Both the position numbers and the translations under genes were made by a program. The notes under the pieces are model-generated. The model worked only from the letters and a program-made list of their open reading frames with translations, made no database searches and had not been told where the DNA came from. A stretch of DNA of 64,000 bases from Paraburkholderia sp. LEh10 (GTDB taxonomy: Bacteria; Pseudomonadota; Gammaproteobacteria; Burkholderiales; Burkholderiaceae), in assembly GCF_017814945.1 (NCBI RefSeq), contig NZ_JAGIPX010000003.1, forward strand, positions 186,001 through 250,000, in the 5' to 3' direction. Positions 8,162-17,286 of this stretch are shown one piece after another (the first letter of the stretch is position 1; each line of letters starts with the position of its first letter).

Positions 8162-9161
8162 AGAGGCGCTGGCGTCTGCTGACGTGGTCGCCGCGCAACT
8201 CAACGATACCTCGCGCGTGGAAGCGCTCGCCGCGCGTCTCGCGCAAGAGCAGCGTCATGTCGCGCTGACGGTCGCGCGCGGCAGCTCGGATCACGCGGCG
8301 AGTTATTTCGCATCGCTGACGATGAGCCGCATCGGCCTGCCCGTCGCGTCGCTGCCGATGTCGGTCGCCACGCTGCAGCAGGCGCCGCTGAAGGTGCACG
8401 GTCAGCTTGCGCTCGCTTTCTCGCAATCGGGCAAGAGCCCCGATCTGGTCGGCACGATGCAGGCGCTGCGCGAAGCGGGCGCGCTGACGGTGGCGGCCGT
8501 CAACGTTCCCGGCTCGCCGCTCGAAAACGCATGCGAGTTCTATCTGCCTCTCGTCGCCGGTCCAGAACTGAGCGTCGCGGCCACCAAGAGCTACATCGCG
8601 ATGCTGTCGGTGTCCGCGCAACTCGTCGCGCACTGGCAGAAGGACGAAGCCCTGCTCGGCGCGCTGAAGTCGCTGCCGCAAGCGCTCGCGCGCGCGGGTG
8701 CGCTCGACTGGTCGAAGGCCGTCGACGAACTGCGCGGCGTCGAGCGCATGATCGTGATCGGCCGCGGCATGGGCCTCGCGATCGCGCAGGAAGCAGCGCT
8801 GAAGCTGAAGGAAACCTCGGGCATCCAGGCGGAGGCGTTTTCGAGCGCCGAAGTGCGTCATGGTCCCATGGAGCTGATCGACCGCGACTATCCGCTGCTC
8901 GTGTTCGCGCCGCGCGGACCAGAACAGGCGGGCCTCCTGCAACTCGCGCACGACATGCGGGCGCGCGGCGCGCGCGTGCTGCTCGCCGCGCCGGACGATG
9001 TGTCCGAAGCCACCTTGCCGCTGGTATCGACGGCTCACGCGGCGCTCGATCCCATTGCCGCAATCCTTTCTTTCTACGTGATGGCTGCCGGCCTTGCCGC
9101 CGCACGCGGACGCGATCCTGACGCGCCGCGCCATCTGATGAAAGTCACCGAAACTCACTGA
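8145..9161 (+). CDS. SIS-domain glucosamine-6-phosphate deaminase (NagB-II type)
   Basis: The 338-residue protein has two SIS domains, like the isomerase half of GlmS but without the glutaminase half. Phrases include VARGSSDHAASYF, SQSGKSPDLVGTMQ, GRGMGLAIAQEAALKLKE and SAEVRHGPMELI. In the nag context it most likely converts GlcN-6-P to fructose-6-P and ammonia, replacing the unrelated NagB-I. The start is probably the TTG at 8145: an AAGGAG sits six bases upstream, whereas the next ATG (8154) would be 15 bases away. It overlaps nagA by 17 nt. Confidence 0.9.
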   Translation: MSNMLKEALASADVVAAQLNDTSRVEALAARLAQEQRHVALTVARGSSDHAASYFASLTMSRIGLPVASLPMSVATLQQAPLKVHGQLALAFSQSGKSPDLVGTMQALREAGALTVAAVNVPGSPLENACEFYLPLVAGPELSVAATKSYIAMLSVSAQLVAHWQKDEALLGALKSLPQALARAGALDWSKAVDELRGVERMIVIGRGMGLAIAQEAALKLKETSGIQAEAFSSAEVRHGPMELIDRDYPLLVFAPRGPEQAGLLQLAHDMRARGARVLLAAPDDVSEATLPLVSTAHAALDPIAAILSFYVMAAGLAAARGRDPDAPRHLMKVTETH

Positions 9162-9168
9162 GCGAGAT

Positions 9169-11760
9169 ATGCAGATGCGACGTGTCGAGGACTTCCGTTT
9201 GAAGAGCCATTCCGAAGGCCATATTGTTCTGCTCGCGCCGATGACGGGTCCCGTCGTCCCGCTCGCGAACGTGCCCGATCCCGTGTTTTCGGGCGGCATG
9301 TTCGGCGATGGCATCGGCATCGATCCGCTGGAAGGCAAGCTCGTGGCACCGTGCGACGGCGTCGTGATGCATCTGGCGCGCACCGGCCACGCGGTCACGA
9401 TCACGACGGCGCAAGGCGCCGAAGTTCTGCTGCACATCGGTATTGACACCGTCGGGCTGAACGGCAAGGGCTTCGCGCCGATGGTCGAGCAGGGCGCGAA
9501 AGTGCGTACGGGCGACGTGCTGATCGAGTTCGATCAGGACGTGGTCGCGCGCAATGCGCCGAGTCTCGTGTCGGTGATCGCCATTGCGAATTCCGATGCG
9601 TTCGAGATCGTCGAGCGCGCTGGAAACGGCACGTTGAAGGCCGGCGAGTCGCCGCTTCTGACGCTGCGTGCGCGCGATGGCGCGGCGGTGGCGGCGTCGC
9701 GCGAAGGGTCGAGCGTCACCGAGGAGGCGCGCCAGACCATCGTGCTCGCGCATGCGGGCGGTCTGCATGCGCGTCCCGCGGCGCGTGCCCGTGAAGCGGC
9801 GCGCGGACTCGATGCGCGCGTCGAAGTACGTTTCGAGGGCAAGAAGGCGGCGATCGAAAGCGTCGTTGGTTTGCTCGGCTTGGGCGCGGGGCAGGGCGCG
9901 ACGGTCGAAGTCGTCGGCATCGGCGCGCAGGCCGCGGCGGCTGTCGAAGCCGTCGTGCGCGAACTGACGCGTGAAGCGCATGGCGAAGCAGAAGAGAAAC
10001 CGGCCCGCCAGATGTCGCCCGCGCCCGTCACGGTCTTGCCGAAGACGGGTGAGACGCTCGCCCCGAACACGCTCGCGGGCGTCTGCGCCGCCCCCGGCAT
10101 CGCGGTCGGCAGGCTCGTGCGCTGGGACGACGCCGACATCGATCCGCCGCAGTCGACGGCCAACACGCCCGCTGCCGAAAGCCGTCAGCTCGACAAGGCG
10201 CTCGCCGCCGTCGATGCCGAACTGAACACGACCGTGCGTGACGCGTCGCAACGCGGCGCGCATGGTGAAGCGGGCATTTTCGCGGTGCATCGCGTGCTGC
10301 TCGAAGACCCGACGCTGATCGACGCCGCGCGCGATCTGATAAGCCTCGGCAAGAGCGCGGGCTTCGCGTGGCGCGAAGCGATCCGCGCGCAGATCGGCGT
10401 GCTGTCGAAAGTCGACGACGCGCTGCTCGCTGAACGTGCCGCCGATTTGCGCGACATCGAAAAGCGCGTGTTGCGCGCGCTCGGCTACTCGAACCCGGCG
10501 GCGCGCGCGCTGCCCGACGAGGCCGTGCTGAGCGCGGACGAGTTCACGCCGTCGGATCTGTCGTCGCTGGATCGCACGCGCGTCACGGCGCTCGTGATGG
10601 CACGCGGAGGCGCGACCTCGCACGCGGCGATCATCGCGCGTCAGGCGGGCATTCCCGCGCTGGTCGCGATGGGCGACGCGCTGCATTCGATCGCCGACGG
10701 CACGCAGGTGGTGGTCGACGCGTCGGCGGGCCGCCTGGAATACGCGCCGAACGCACTCGACGTCGAACGCGCGCGCACCGAGCGTCAGCGTCTCGCTGGC
10801 GTGCGCGAAGCGAACCGCCGCACGTCGCAGCAAGCTGCCGCGACGAGCGACGGCCGCGCAATCGAAGTGGCCGCGAACATCGCGACACTCGACGACGCAA
10901 CGACGGCTGTCGAGAACGGCGCGGACGCCGTCGGCTTGCTGCGCACGGAGCTGCTGTTCATCCATCGTCAGGCGGCGCCGACTGTCGAAGAGCACCGCGC
11001 GAGCTATCAGTCGATCGTCGAGGCGCTGCAAGGCCGCACGGCCATCATCCGCACGCTCGATGTCGGCGCGGACAAGGAAGTCGATTATCTGACGCTGCCG
11101 CCCGAACCGAATCCGGCGCTCGGCCTGCGCGGCATCCGTCTCGCGCAGGTGCGCCCGGATCTGCTCGAAGACCAGTTGCGCGGGTTGCTTGCGGTGCAGC
11201 CGGCCGGCAAGGTGCGCATCCTGCTGCCGATGGTGACGGACGCGGGTGAACTCGTGCGTCTGCGCAAGCGGATCGACGAACTCACCGCCGAAACGGGCCG
11301 CGCCGAAAAAATTGAAGTTGGCGTGATGATCGAAGTGCCGTCGGCGGCGCTGCTTGCCGATCAGCTCTCGAAGCACGCGGATTTCCTGTCGATCGGCACC
11401 AACGATCTCACCCAGTACACGCTCGCAATGGACCGCTGCCAGGCCGATCTCGCCGCCCAGGCAGACGGCCTGCACCCGGCCGTGCTGCGTCTGGTCTCGG
11501 CCGCCGTGCAGGGCGCCGGAAAGCACGGCAAGTGGGTCGGCGTGTGCGGCGCGCTCGCCGGCGATCCCCTCGCGGTGCCGCTGCTCGTCGGACTCGGCGT
11601 GACCGAGTTGTCGGTCGACCCCGTGTCCGTGCCGGGTATCAAGGCGCGCGTGCGCAAACTCGATTATCAGTTGTGCCGTCAGCGCGCCGACGAAGCACTC
11701 GCGCTCGAATCGGCGCAAGCGGTAAGAGCCCTGAGCCGCGAGGTCTGGCCGCAAGACTGA
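9169..11760 (+). CDS. PTS EIIA-HPr-EI fusion protein for GlcNAc uptake (NagF type)
   Basis: This 863-residue multiphosphoryl transfer protein has three PTS modules in a row. The glucose-type EIIA domain (about 13-165) carries phospho-His89 in LLHIGID. The HPr domain (about 186-270) carries phospho-His200 in GGLHARPAARA. Enzyme I (about 300-863) carries phospho-His486 in GGATSHAAIIAR and the PEP-binding barrel (HLFD-type core, LPMVTDAGE, IGTNDLTQYT). It passes phosphate from PEP to the membrane EIICB encoded next. The HPr module also keeps a serine (S231, in ESVVGLLGLG) where Gram-positive HPr has the kinase target Ser46. Seven bases separate it from the SIS gene. Confidence 0.95.
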   Translation: MQMRRVEDFRLKSHSEGHIVLLAPMTGPVVPLANVPDPVFSGGMFGDGIGIDPLEGKLVAPCDGVVMHLARTGHAVTITTAQGAEVLLHIGIDTVGLNGKGFAPMVEQGAKVRTGDVLIEFDQDVVARNAPSLVSVIAIANSDAFEIVERAGNGTLKAGESPLLTLRARDGAAVAASREGSSVTEEARQTIVLAHAGGLHARPAARAREAARGLDARVEVRFEGKKAAIESVVGLLGLGAGQGATVEVVGIGAQAAAAVEAVVRELTREAHGEAEEKPARQMSPAPVTVLPKTGETLAPNTLAGVCAAPGIAVGRLVRWDDADIDPPQSTANTPAAESRQLDKALAAVDAELNTTVRDASQRGAHGEAGIFAVHRVLLEDPTLIDAARDLISLGKSAGFAWREAIRAQIGVLSKVDDALLAERAADLRDIEKRVLRALGYSNPAARALPDEAVLSADEFTPSDLSSLDRTRVTALVMARGGATSHAAIIARQAGIPALVAMGDALHSIADGTQVVVDASAGRLEYAPNALDVERARTERQRLAGVREANRRTSQQAAATSDGRAIEVAANIATLDDATTAVENGADAVGLLRTELLFIHRQAAPTVEEHRASYQSIVEALQGRTAIIRTLDVGADKEVDYLTLPPEPNPALGLRGIRLAQVRPDLLEDQLRGLLAVQPAGKVRILLPMVTDAGELVRLRKRIDELTAETGRAEKIEVGVMIEVPSAALLADQLSKHADFLSIGTNDLTQYTLAMDRCQADLAAQADGLHPAVLRLVSAAVQGAGKHGKWVGVCGALAGDPLAVPLLVGLGVTELSVDPVSVPGIKARVRKLDYQLCRQRADEALALESAQAVRALSREVWPQD

Positions 11761-11869
11761 GTGCGCTTGCGTCGCAACCAGTCTGACGACAGAACTCGTC
11801 AGTTCGATATTTCAACCTGCATGTAATGCAACGACTCAACTTACACGAGACAAAGGAGTGGAGGTATCA

Positions 11870-13642
11870 ATGGATGGGAATCCGTTTCTGAAGATTCAGC
11901 GCCTTGGCCGCGCACTGATGCTGCCGATTGCGGTGTTGCCGGTAGCCGGCCTCTTGCTGCGCCTCGGTCAGCCCGATGTGTTCAACATCAAGATGATCGC
12001 CGACGCGGGCGGCGCGATCTTCGACAACCTGCCGCTTCTGTTCGCGATCGGCGTGGCTGTCGGCTTCGCGAAGGACAATAACGGCGTTGCGGCGCTGGCG
12101 GGTGCGATCGGTTATCTGGTCGAAGTCGCCGTGATGAAGGACATCAACGACAAGCTCAACATGGGCGTGCTGTCGGGGATCATCGCCGGTATCGTCGCGG
12201 GGATGCTGTACAACAGGTACAAGGACATCAAGCTGCCCGACTACCTCGCGTTCTTCGGCGGCAAGCGCTTCGTCCCCATCGTCACCGGGGTCGCGTGTCT
12301 GGTGCTGGGCATCGTGTTCGGGTACGCGTGGGCGCCCGTTCAGGCGGCCATCGACGCTGCCGGCCACTGGCTGACGACGGCGGGGGCAATCGGCGCGTTC
12401 GTGTTCGGCCTGCTGAACCGGTTGCTGCTGGTCACAGGGCTGCATCACATCCTGAACTCGCTCGCATGGTTCGTGTTCGGCTCCTTCACGCCGCCGGGCG
12501 GCGGCGCTGCCGTGACGGGCGACCTGCATCGTTTCTTCGCGGGCGATCCGACGGCGGGCACGTTCATGACGGGCTTCTTCCCGGTCATGATGTTCGGTCT
12601 TCCTGCAGCGTGTCTCGCGATGCTCCATGAAGCGCCGAAGGATCGCCGTGCGCTGGTCGGCGGCCTGCTGTTCTCGATGGCGCTGACGTCGTTCCTGACG
12701 GGCGTCACGGAGCCGATCGAATTCAGCTTCATGTTCCTCGCGCCCGTGCTGTATGCGATCCACGCGGTCCTGACGGGACTGTCGCTGGCGATCTGCTCGG
12801 CGCTCGGCATCAAGCTCGGCTTCACGTTCTCCGCTGGCGCGATCGACTACGTGCTGAACTACGGGTTGTCGACGAAGGGCTGGGAAGCGATCGTGATCGG
12901 TCTCGCGTATGCCGTCGTCTACTACGGGCTGTTCCGCTTCTTCATCCGCAAGTTCAACATGGCGACGCCGGGCCGCGAGCCGGAAACGGCCGACGCCGCC
13001 GTCGATTCGTACGCGGCGGGCGGTCATGTGGCGCCCGAAGGCGCGGCGGCGGCAACGTCGTCGACGCGCGCGCAGCGTTATATCGCGGCGCTCGGCGGCG
13101 CGGCGAATCTGTCGGTCGTCGATGCATGCACGACGCGTCTGCGTCTGACGGTGGTGGATTCGGAGAAGGTGTCCGAGAACGAACTGAAGTCGATTGGCGC
13201 GCGCGGTGTGCTGAAGCGCGGCGCGGGCGCGGTGCAGGTGATCATCGGACCGGAAGCGGACATGATCGCCGATGAGATCCGTACGGCGATCGCCAGCGGC
13301 AATGCGACGGCGGCTATTTCGGCGGCCGCGTCGGGCGCTGCGCCCGTTGCTGCTGCCGCGGCTGCGGCGGCTTCGTCCGCTGCGACGGCCAACGGTCCGC
13401 TCGATCCAGACCCGCTGCGTTGGCTCGCCGTGTTCGGCGGCGCGACGAATATCGTGTCGCTCGAAGCGGTGGCGGCGACGCGTCTGCGCATCGTCGTGCG
13501 CGACCCGTCGGCCGTCGAGCGGCAGCGTCTCGATGCGCTGAGCGTCGCGTGGGTGTCGGCGGATACGTTCCACATCGTCGTCGGCGATGCGGCGCCGCGC
13601 TACGCGAAGCAACTGTCGACGCGTCTGACGGCGATGGCCTGA
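11870..13642 (+). CDS. nagE: PTS N-acetylglucosamine-specific EIICB with a second, cysteine-less EIIB domain
   Basis: The 590-residue permease starts with a glucose-family EIIC membrane domain (about 8-365, about ten hydrophobic segments; substrate-loop phrase FLTGVTEPIEFSFMF). An EIIB domain (about 403-478) follows with phospho-Cys420 in VVDACTTRLRL. After an Ala-rich linker (about 481-507) comes a second EIIB-like domain (514-590) in which the aligned residue is Ala535 (AVAATRLRI), so it cannot be phosphorylated in the usual way. It imports GlcNAc as GlcNAc-6-P. The ATG at 11870 has GGAGG five bases upstream. It is the last gene of the operon. Confidence 0.94.
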   Translation: MDGNPFLKIQRLGRALMLPIAVLPVAGLLLRLGQPDVFNIKMIADAGGAIFDNLPLLFAIGVAVGFAKDNNGVAALAGAIGYLVEVAVMKDINDKLNMGVLSGIIAGIVAGMLYNRYKDIKLPDYLAFFGGKRFVPIVTGVACLVLGIVFGYAWAPVQAAIDAAGHWLTTAGAIGAFVFGLLNRLLLVTGLHHILNSLAWFVFGSFTPPGGGAAVTGDLHRFFAGDPTAGTFMTGFFPVMMFGLPAACLAMLHEAPKDRRALVGGLLFSMALTSFLTGVTEPIEFSFMFLAPVLYAIHAVLTGLSLAICSALGIKLGFTFSAGAIDYVLNYGLSTKGWEAIVIGLAYAVVYYGLFRFFIRKFNMATPGREPETADAAVDSYAAGGHVAPEGAAAATSSTRAQRYIAALGGAANLSVVDACTTRLRLTVVDSEKVSENELKSIGARGVLKRGAGAVQVIIGPEADMIADEIRTAIASGNATAAISAAASGAAPVAAAAAAAASSAATANGPLDPDPLRWLAVFGGATNIVSLEAVAATRLRIVVRDPSAVERQRLDALSVAWVSADTFHIVVGDAAPRYAKQLSTRLTAMA

Positions 13643-13673
13643 GCTTCACGCTAGGCTGGACGGTGGTTGGAAC

Positions 13674-13705
13674 GATCGGCGCCCCTGTGGGGCGCCGATC
13701 TGCGT
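13674..13705. terminator. Hairpin terminator after nagE
   Basis: A perfect 12-bp stem (GATCGGCGCCCC/GGGGCGCCGATC) with a 3-nt loop lies 31 nt past the nagE stop. Only a short T-containing tail (TGCGTTT) follows, so termination may be partial. Confidence 0.7.
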
Positions 13706-13773
13706 TTACGGATGGACTTACGGATGGACTTACGGATGGACTTACGGATGGACTTACGGACGGACTTACGGAC
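13706..13773. repeat. 12-bp tandem repeat, about 5.7 copies
   Basis: Five full units of TTACGGATGGAC (the fifth reads TTACGGACGGAC) and a partial eighth-base unit stand head to tail between the nagE terminator and the cydX stop. The unit is divisible by three, but neither strand shows a gene using it. It is likely a variable-number repeat produced by slippage. Confidence 0.9.
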
Positions 13774-13788
13774 GCTGCGGGCAGCGCT

Positions 13789-13908
13789 CTAGCGTCTATC
13801 CGGCTCACTGTCGGCATCGATCGCGTTGTTCGCTTCGAGCCACATCACGTTGATGATGCCGAACGCGAGCGCAAGGCCAATTCCGAGAATCCAGCTGAAA
13901 TACCACAT
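13789..13908 (-). CDS. cydX: Cytochrome bd oxidase small subunit CydX
   Basis: A 39-residue single-helix protein that starts MWYFSWILGIGLALAFGI and continues NVMWLEANN. This is the CydX/YbgT signature: a W-Y-F-x-W-x-L-G start, one membrane helix, and an acidic residue soon after it. CydX stabilises the haem b595/d site of cytochrome bd in the inner membrane. It directly follows cydB (27 nt gap) and has AGGAG upstream of its ATG. The gene is too short for usual ORF cut-offs, so it is easily missed. Confidence 0.92.
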   Translation of the reverse strand: MWYFSWILGIGLALAFGIINVMWLEANNAIDADSEPDRR

Positions 13909-13935
13909 GATCCGCTCCTGCTCGTGACTTGTGCG

Positions 13936-15072
13936 TCAGTACATCGAGTGATGGTTCTGTTCGATCGTGTCGGCCGTGACCTTGCCGCGCATCACGCGAT
14001 ACACCCAGCTCGTATAGATGAGCACGATCGGCATGAACACGATCACAGCGATCAGCATGATTTGCAGCGTCATCTGGCTCGACGTCGAGTCCCAGACGGT
14101 GAGGCTGCTGCGTCCGTCGAGCGACGACGGCATGATGAACGGAAACATCGAAAAGCCCGCTGTCAGGATCACGCCGGACACCATCAGCGACGTCGACAGG
14201 AACGCGGTGCGCTCGAAGCGCGATTTTGCGAGCAGCAGCGCGAGCACACCGCCTGCGACGCCCGCGACGGGCGCCGCGATCGTCCACGGATACATCGAAT
14301 AGTTCGTGAGCCACAAGCCCGGCGCGCCTATCACGTTTTTTAGCAGCGGATTCGCGACGGTATCGAGCGGCGCCGGGTCGGTGATCTGATAGCCGCCGAT
14401 CAATGTTGCGATCAGCGCGCCCGCGATCAGAAACAACGCGACGGCGGCGAGCGCGGCGATGCGCAGCGCCACCGACGCGCGCTGCGCAACGATGCCGTCT
14501 GCCTTCATCTTCACGAAGGCCGCGCCGTGCGCCGCAAGCATCGATACGCTGACGACGCCGCACAGCAGCGCGAACGGATTGAGCAGCGCGAAGAAGCTGC
14601 CGTGATAGGTGACGCGCAGTTCCTGATCGAATGCGAACGGCACGCCTTGCAGCAGGTTGCCGAACGCGACGCCGAACACCAGCGCGGGCACGAAGCCGCC
14701 GACGAACAGCGCCCAGTCCCATGCCGTGCGCCAGCGCGGGTCGTCGCGCTTGCCGCGATAGTCGAAGCCGACCGGGCGGAAGAACAGCGCGAACAGCACG
14801 AGCAGCATCGCGAAGTAAAAGCCCGAGAACGATGCCGCGTAGACGAGCGGCCACGCGGCGAACATCGCGCCGCCCGCCGTGATGAGCCAGACCTGATTGC
14901 CCTCCCACGTCGCGCCTACCGTATTAACGACGATGCGCCGCTCGCCGTCCGTCCTGGCGATGAACGGCAGCAGGATGGCGGCGCCCATGTCGAAGCCGTC
15001 GGTGAGCGCGAAGCCGATCAGCAGTACGCCGACGAGCACCCACCAGATCACTTTGAGAGTTGCGTAATCCAT
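13936..15072 (-). CDS. cydB: Cytochrome bd ubiquinol oxidase subunit II
   Basis: The 378-residue, mostly hydrophobic protein has the CydB N-terminus ([20 protein letters not shown], then [15 protein letters not shown]), the phrase [23 protein letters not shown], and about eight to nine predicted helices. It pairs with CydA in the high-affinity quinol oxidase, which reduces oxygen to water without pumping protons. The start at 15072 is the family start; the open frame further upstream runs into the cydA-cydB gap. It lies between cydA and cydX in one minus-strand operon. Confidence 0.96.
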   Translation of the reverse strand: MDYATLKVIWWVLVGVLLIGFALTDGFDMGAAILLPFIARTDGERRIVVNTVGATWEGNQVWLITAGGAMFAAWPLVYAASFSGFYFAMLLVLFALFFRPVGFDYRGKRDDPRWRTAWDWALFVGGFVPALVFGVAFGNLLQGVPFAFDQELRVTYHGSFFALLNPFALLCGVVSVSMLAAHGAAFVKMKADGIVAQRASVALRIAALAAVALFLIAGALIATLIGGYQITDPAPLDTVANPLLKNVIGAPGLWLTNYSMYPWTIAAPVAGVAGGVLALLLAKSRFERTAFLSTSLMVSGVILTAGFSMFPFIMPSSLDGRSSLTVWDSTSSQMTLQIMLIAVIVFMPIVLIYTSWVYRVMRGKVTADTIEQNHHSMY

Positions 15073-15136
15073 TGCGTCGTTTCCCGTAGTTCGAGCATGT
15101 GATCGTGGCCGCCGATGCCTCCGCACATTCCGCCGC

Positions 15137-16726
15137 TCATGCCGCGGTATTGGCGCCGACGGCGGCGGCTCCGATGCGCTCGTGGTGATACCGGCCCGTG
15201 TGCAGCGACGACGGCCCGAGCCGCGCATACTTGAACATCAGCATGATTTCGATAATGAAAAGCGCGGTGTAGAACACGATGAAGCCGGCGAGGCTCAGAT
15301 ACAGGTCGCCCGCCGTCAGACTCGATGCCGACAGCGACGTCGGCAGAACGCCGGCGATGGTCCACGGCTGGCGGCCGACTTCCGCGACGATCCAGCCGAA
15401 CTCGGCCGCGAGCCAGGGCAGCGGAATCGCCCACACGGCCCAGCGCAGGAACCAGCGACGTGTGCCGTCCAGCAGCGTGCGCTGTGCGCAGAAGAAGAAC
15501 GCGAGCACGAAGGTCGCGAGGAACAGGATGCCCAGTCCCACCATCAGACGGAACGACCAGAACACGGGAAGCACGGGAGGAACCGTCTTCTTCGCGGCCC
15601 GCTTGATCTGATCGTCGGAGGCGTCGGTGACGTTCTGCGTGAACTGCCTGAGCATCAGGCCGTAGCCGAGATCCCGCTTGTGCGCATCGAACGCGGCCCG
15701 CGTCTCGTCGCTTGTGTCGCCTTGCTTGATCTTTTGCAGCGCGCCGTAAGCAAGCATGCCGTTGCGGATGTGCGTTTCATTGCGCGCCATCAGTTCCTTG
15801 AGTCCGACGACAGGCTCGTCGAGCGAACGCGTCGCGATGATGCCTAGCGCCCAAGGCACGCGCAACGCGTAGTCGGTGCGCTCCTGTTCCTGATTCGGAA
15901 TCCCGAAGATCGTGAACGGCGCGGGCGGCGGCGCCGTTTCCCATTCGGATTCGATCGCTGCGAGTTTCATCTGCTGAACTTCGCCTGTCGTATAGCCGGA
16001 TTCGTCGCCGAGCACGATCACGCACAAGGTCGACGCAAGCCCAAAGCCCGCCGCGACCGCATACGAGCGCAACGCGAAGTCGATGTCGCGGCGCTTGAGC
16101 AGATACCAGGACGACACGCCGAGCACGAACATCGAGGCCGTCACGTAACCCGCCGACACCGTATGCACGAACTTCACCTGCGCGACGGGATTGAAGATCA
16201 CCGCGAACAGGCTCGACAGTTCCATGCGCATCGTTTCGTAGTTGAACTCCGCGCCGACCGGGTTGTTCATCCAGCCGTTCGCGATGAGAATCCATAGCGC
16301 GGACAGATTCGAGCCGAGCGCGACAAGAAACGTGACCATCAGATGCTGGACGCGCGACAGCCGGTTCCAGCCGAAGAAGAACAGGCCGACGAACGTCGAT
16401 TCGAGGAAGAACGCCATCAGCCCTTCGACCGCGAGCGGCACGCCGAAGATATCGCCGACATAGTGCGAGTAGTACGACCAGTTGGTGCCGAACTGGAACT
16501 CGAGCGTGAGCCCCGTGGTGACGCCCATCGCGAAGTTGATGCCGAACAGTTTGCCCCAGAACTGGGTCATGTCCTTGTAGATCTGCTTGCCCGTCATCAC
16601 GTAGACGCTCTCCATGATGACGAGCAGCCACGACAGCCCGAGCGTCAGCGGCACGAACAGAAAGTGATAGAGCGCCGTGACGGCGAATTGAAGGCGCGAG
16701 AGGTCGACGACGTCGCTAGCGGGCAT
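15137..16726 (-). CDS. cydA: Cytochrome bd ubiquinol oxidase subunit I
   Basis: The 529-residue subunit carries all key residues by alignment with E. coli CydA: H21 (haem b595 side, [13 protein letters not shown]), H188 (haem b558, [10 protein letters not shown]), M395 (haem b558, SFRLMVGLG), and E101/E109 in [11 protein letters not shown] on the proton path. The GRQPW motif follows. Its length and the long loop between helices suggest the long Q-loop type. It oxidises ubiquinol at the periplasmic side. The start at 16726 overlaps cydP by 11 nt and is preceded by AAGGTG. Confidence 0.97.
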   Translation of the reverse strand: MPASDVVDLSRLQFAVTALYHFLFVPLTLGLSWLLVIMESVYVMTGKQIYKDMTQFWGKLFGINFAMGVTTGLTLEFQFGTNWSYYSHYVGDIFGVPLAVEGLMAFFLESTFVGLFFFGWNRLSRVQHLMVTFLVALGSNLSALWILIANGWMNNPVGAEFNYETMRMELSSLFAVIFNPVAQVKFVHTVSAGYVTASMFVLGVSSWYLLKRRDIDFALRSYAVAAGFGLASTLCVIVLGDESGYTTGEVQQMKLAAIESEWETAPPPAPFTIFGIPNQEQERTDYALRVPWALGIIATRSLDEPVVGLKELMARNETHIRNGMLAYGALQKIKQGDTSDETRAAFDAHKRDLGYGLMLRQFTQNVTDASDDQIKRAAKKTVPPVLPVFWSFRLMVGLGILFLATFVLAFFFCAQRTLLDGTRRWFLRWAVWAIPLPWLAAEFGWIVAEVGRQPWTIAGVLPTSLSASSLTAGDLYLSLAGFIVFYTALFIIEIMLMFKYARLGPSSLHTGRYHHERIGAAAVGANTAA

Positions 16727-16976
16727 GATGTTCACCTTCAGACGAAGACGCGGCGGGCACCGAAAGCAGTGCGTGAGCGACCTGCGCGGGCGGCAGCGAC
16801 ATGTTCTGCGCCTGCGGATCATTGAAGAAAGCGATCTTCAGCACGAGGAGAAGCGCGAATTTGATCGCGAGCACGATGAGGATGTCGCGAGCGAAGGTCG
16901 GACCGCGTGCCCACGCGACGATGCGGCTGCGAGGAGCGCGGCGTGAAGGATTCCTATGATTGAACGTTGTGGTCAT
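16716..16976 (-). CDS. cydP: Small cytochrome oxidase-associated membrane protein CydP
   Basis: This 86-residue protein has a basic N-terminus, one membrane helix (about 32-53, ILIVLAIKFALLLVLKIAFF) and a short tail with DPQAQNMSLPPAQVAHALL. It matches the small proteins annotated as putative cytochrome bd subunit CydP that precede cydA in Burkholderiales. The role is inferred from position: it overlaps cydA by 11 nt and heads the operon cydP-cydA-cydB-cydX. The start at 16976 is chosen because the longer open frame upstream is Cys/Arg-rich and not protein-like. Confidence 0.8.
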   Translation of the reverse strand: MTTTFNHRNPSRRAPRSRIVAWARGPTFARDILIVLAIKFALLLVLKIAFFNDPQAQNMSLPPAQVAHALLSVPAASSSEGEHHAR

Positions 16977-17203
16977 GTTCGATCGGCAACGACATCGCGC
17001 CGGTCGACCCGGCAGGACCCAGTGCGCGGAACCAGAAGCACTGGCGCATGCATCGCAATTGCAGGAACGCGCTGGCGGTGGGGCTTGCGTCGCCGTGTCG
17101 CCAAACCGCTCCGGCACTACAACTAATAAGTCACGTTCTGTGGGAGGTCAAGACAATGTCACGCCGCTGACCGGAAGCGACGCAATGTTTGACGACACGC
17201 AAG
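16977..17203. other. Intergenic region between cydP and rpoH
   Basis: No gene is supported. On the plus strand a strong Shine-Dalgarno (GGGAGG, 17140s) precedes an ATG at about 17156, but the frame stops after four codons (M-S-R-R). This could be a remnant or chance. I find no FNR box (TTGAT-N4-ATCAA) for the cyd operon. Confidence 0.4.
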
Positions 17204-17237
17204 GAAAAGCCCCGCCTTCTTGCGAAGAGCAGGGCTC
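17204..17237 (-). terminator. Intrinsic terminator of rpoH
   Basis: Read on the minus strand, AGCCCTGC pairs with GCGGGGCT around an inner CTTC-GCAA-GAAG hairpin with a GCAA tetraloop, followed by TTTT. It starts about 50 nt past the rpoH stop. Confidence 0.8.
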
Positions 17238-17286
17238 TGTATGAAAGACGCGCGGCCACCAGCCCGCGCCACATGTTTCTCTGACG

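Noticed and set aside
9145..11754. Very long antisense frame (about 869 codons) opposite the PTS fusion gene
   Set aside because: The opposite strand encodes a complete EIIA-HPr-EI protein with all active sites; the antisense product is Arg/His-rich without domains, a typical shadow in GC-rich DNA. The same holds for the antisense frames at 11867-13612, 20130-21392 and 46792-48495.
13706..13773. Possible CRISPR array
   Set aside because: The units are 12 bp and directly joined with no spacers, so this is a simple tandem repeat.
16977..17203. FNR box for the cyd operon
   Set aside because: No TTGAT-N4-ATCAA match was found.
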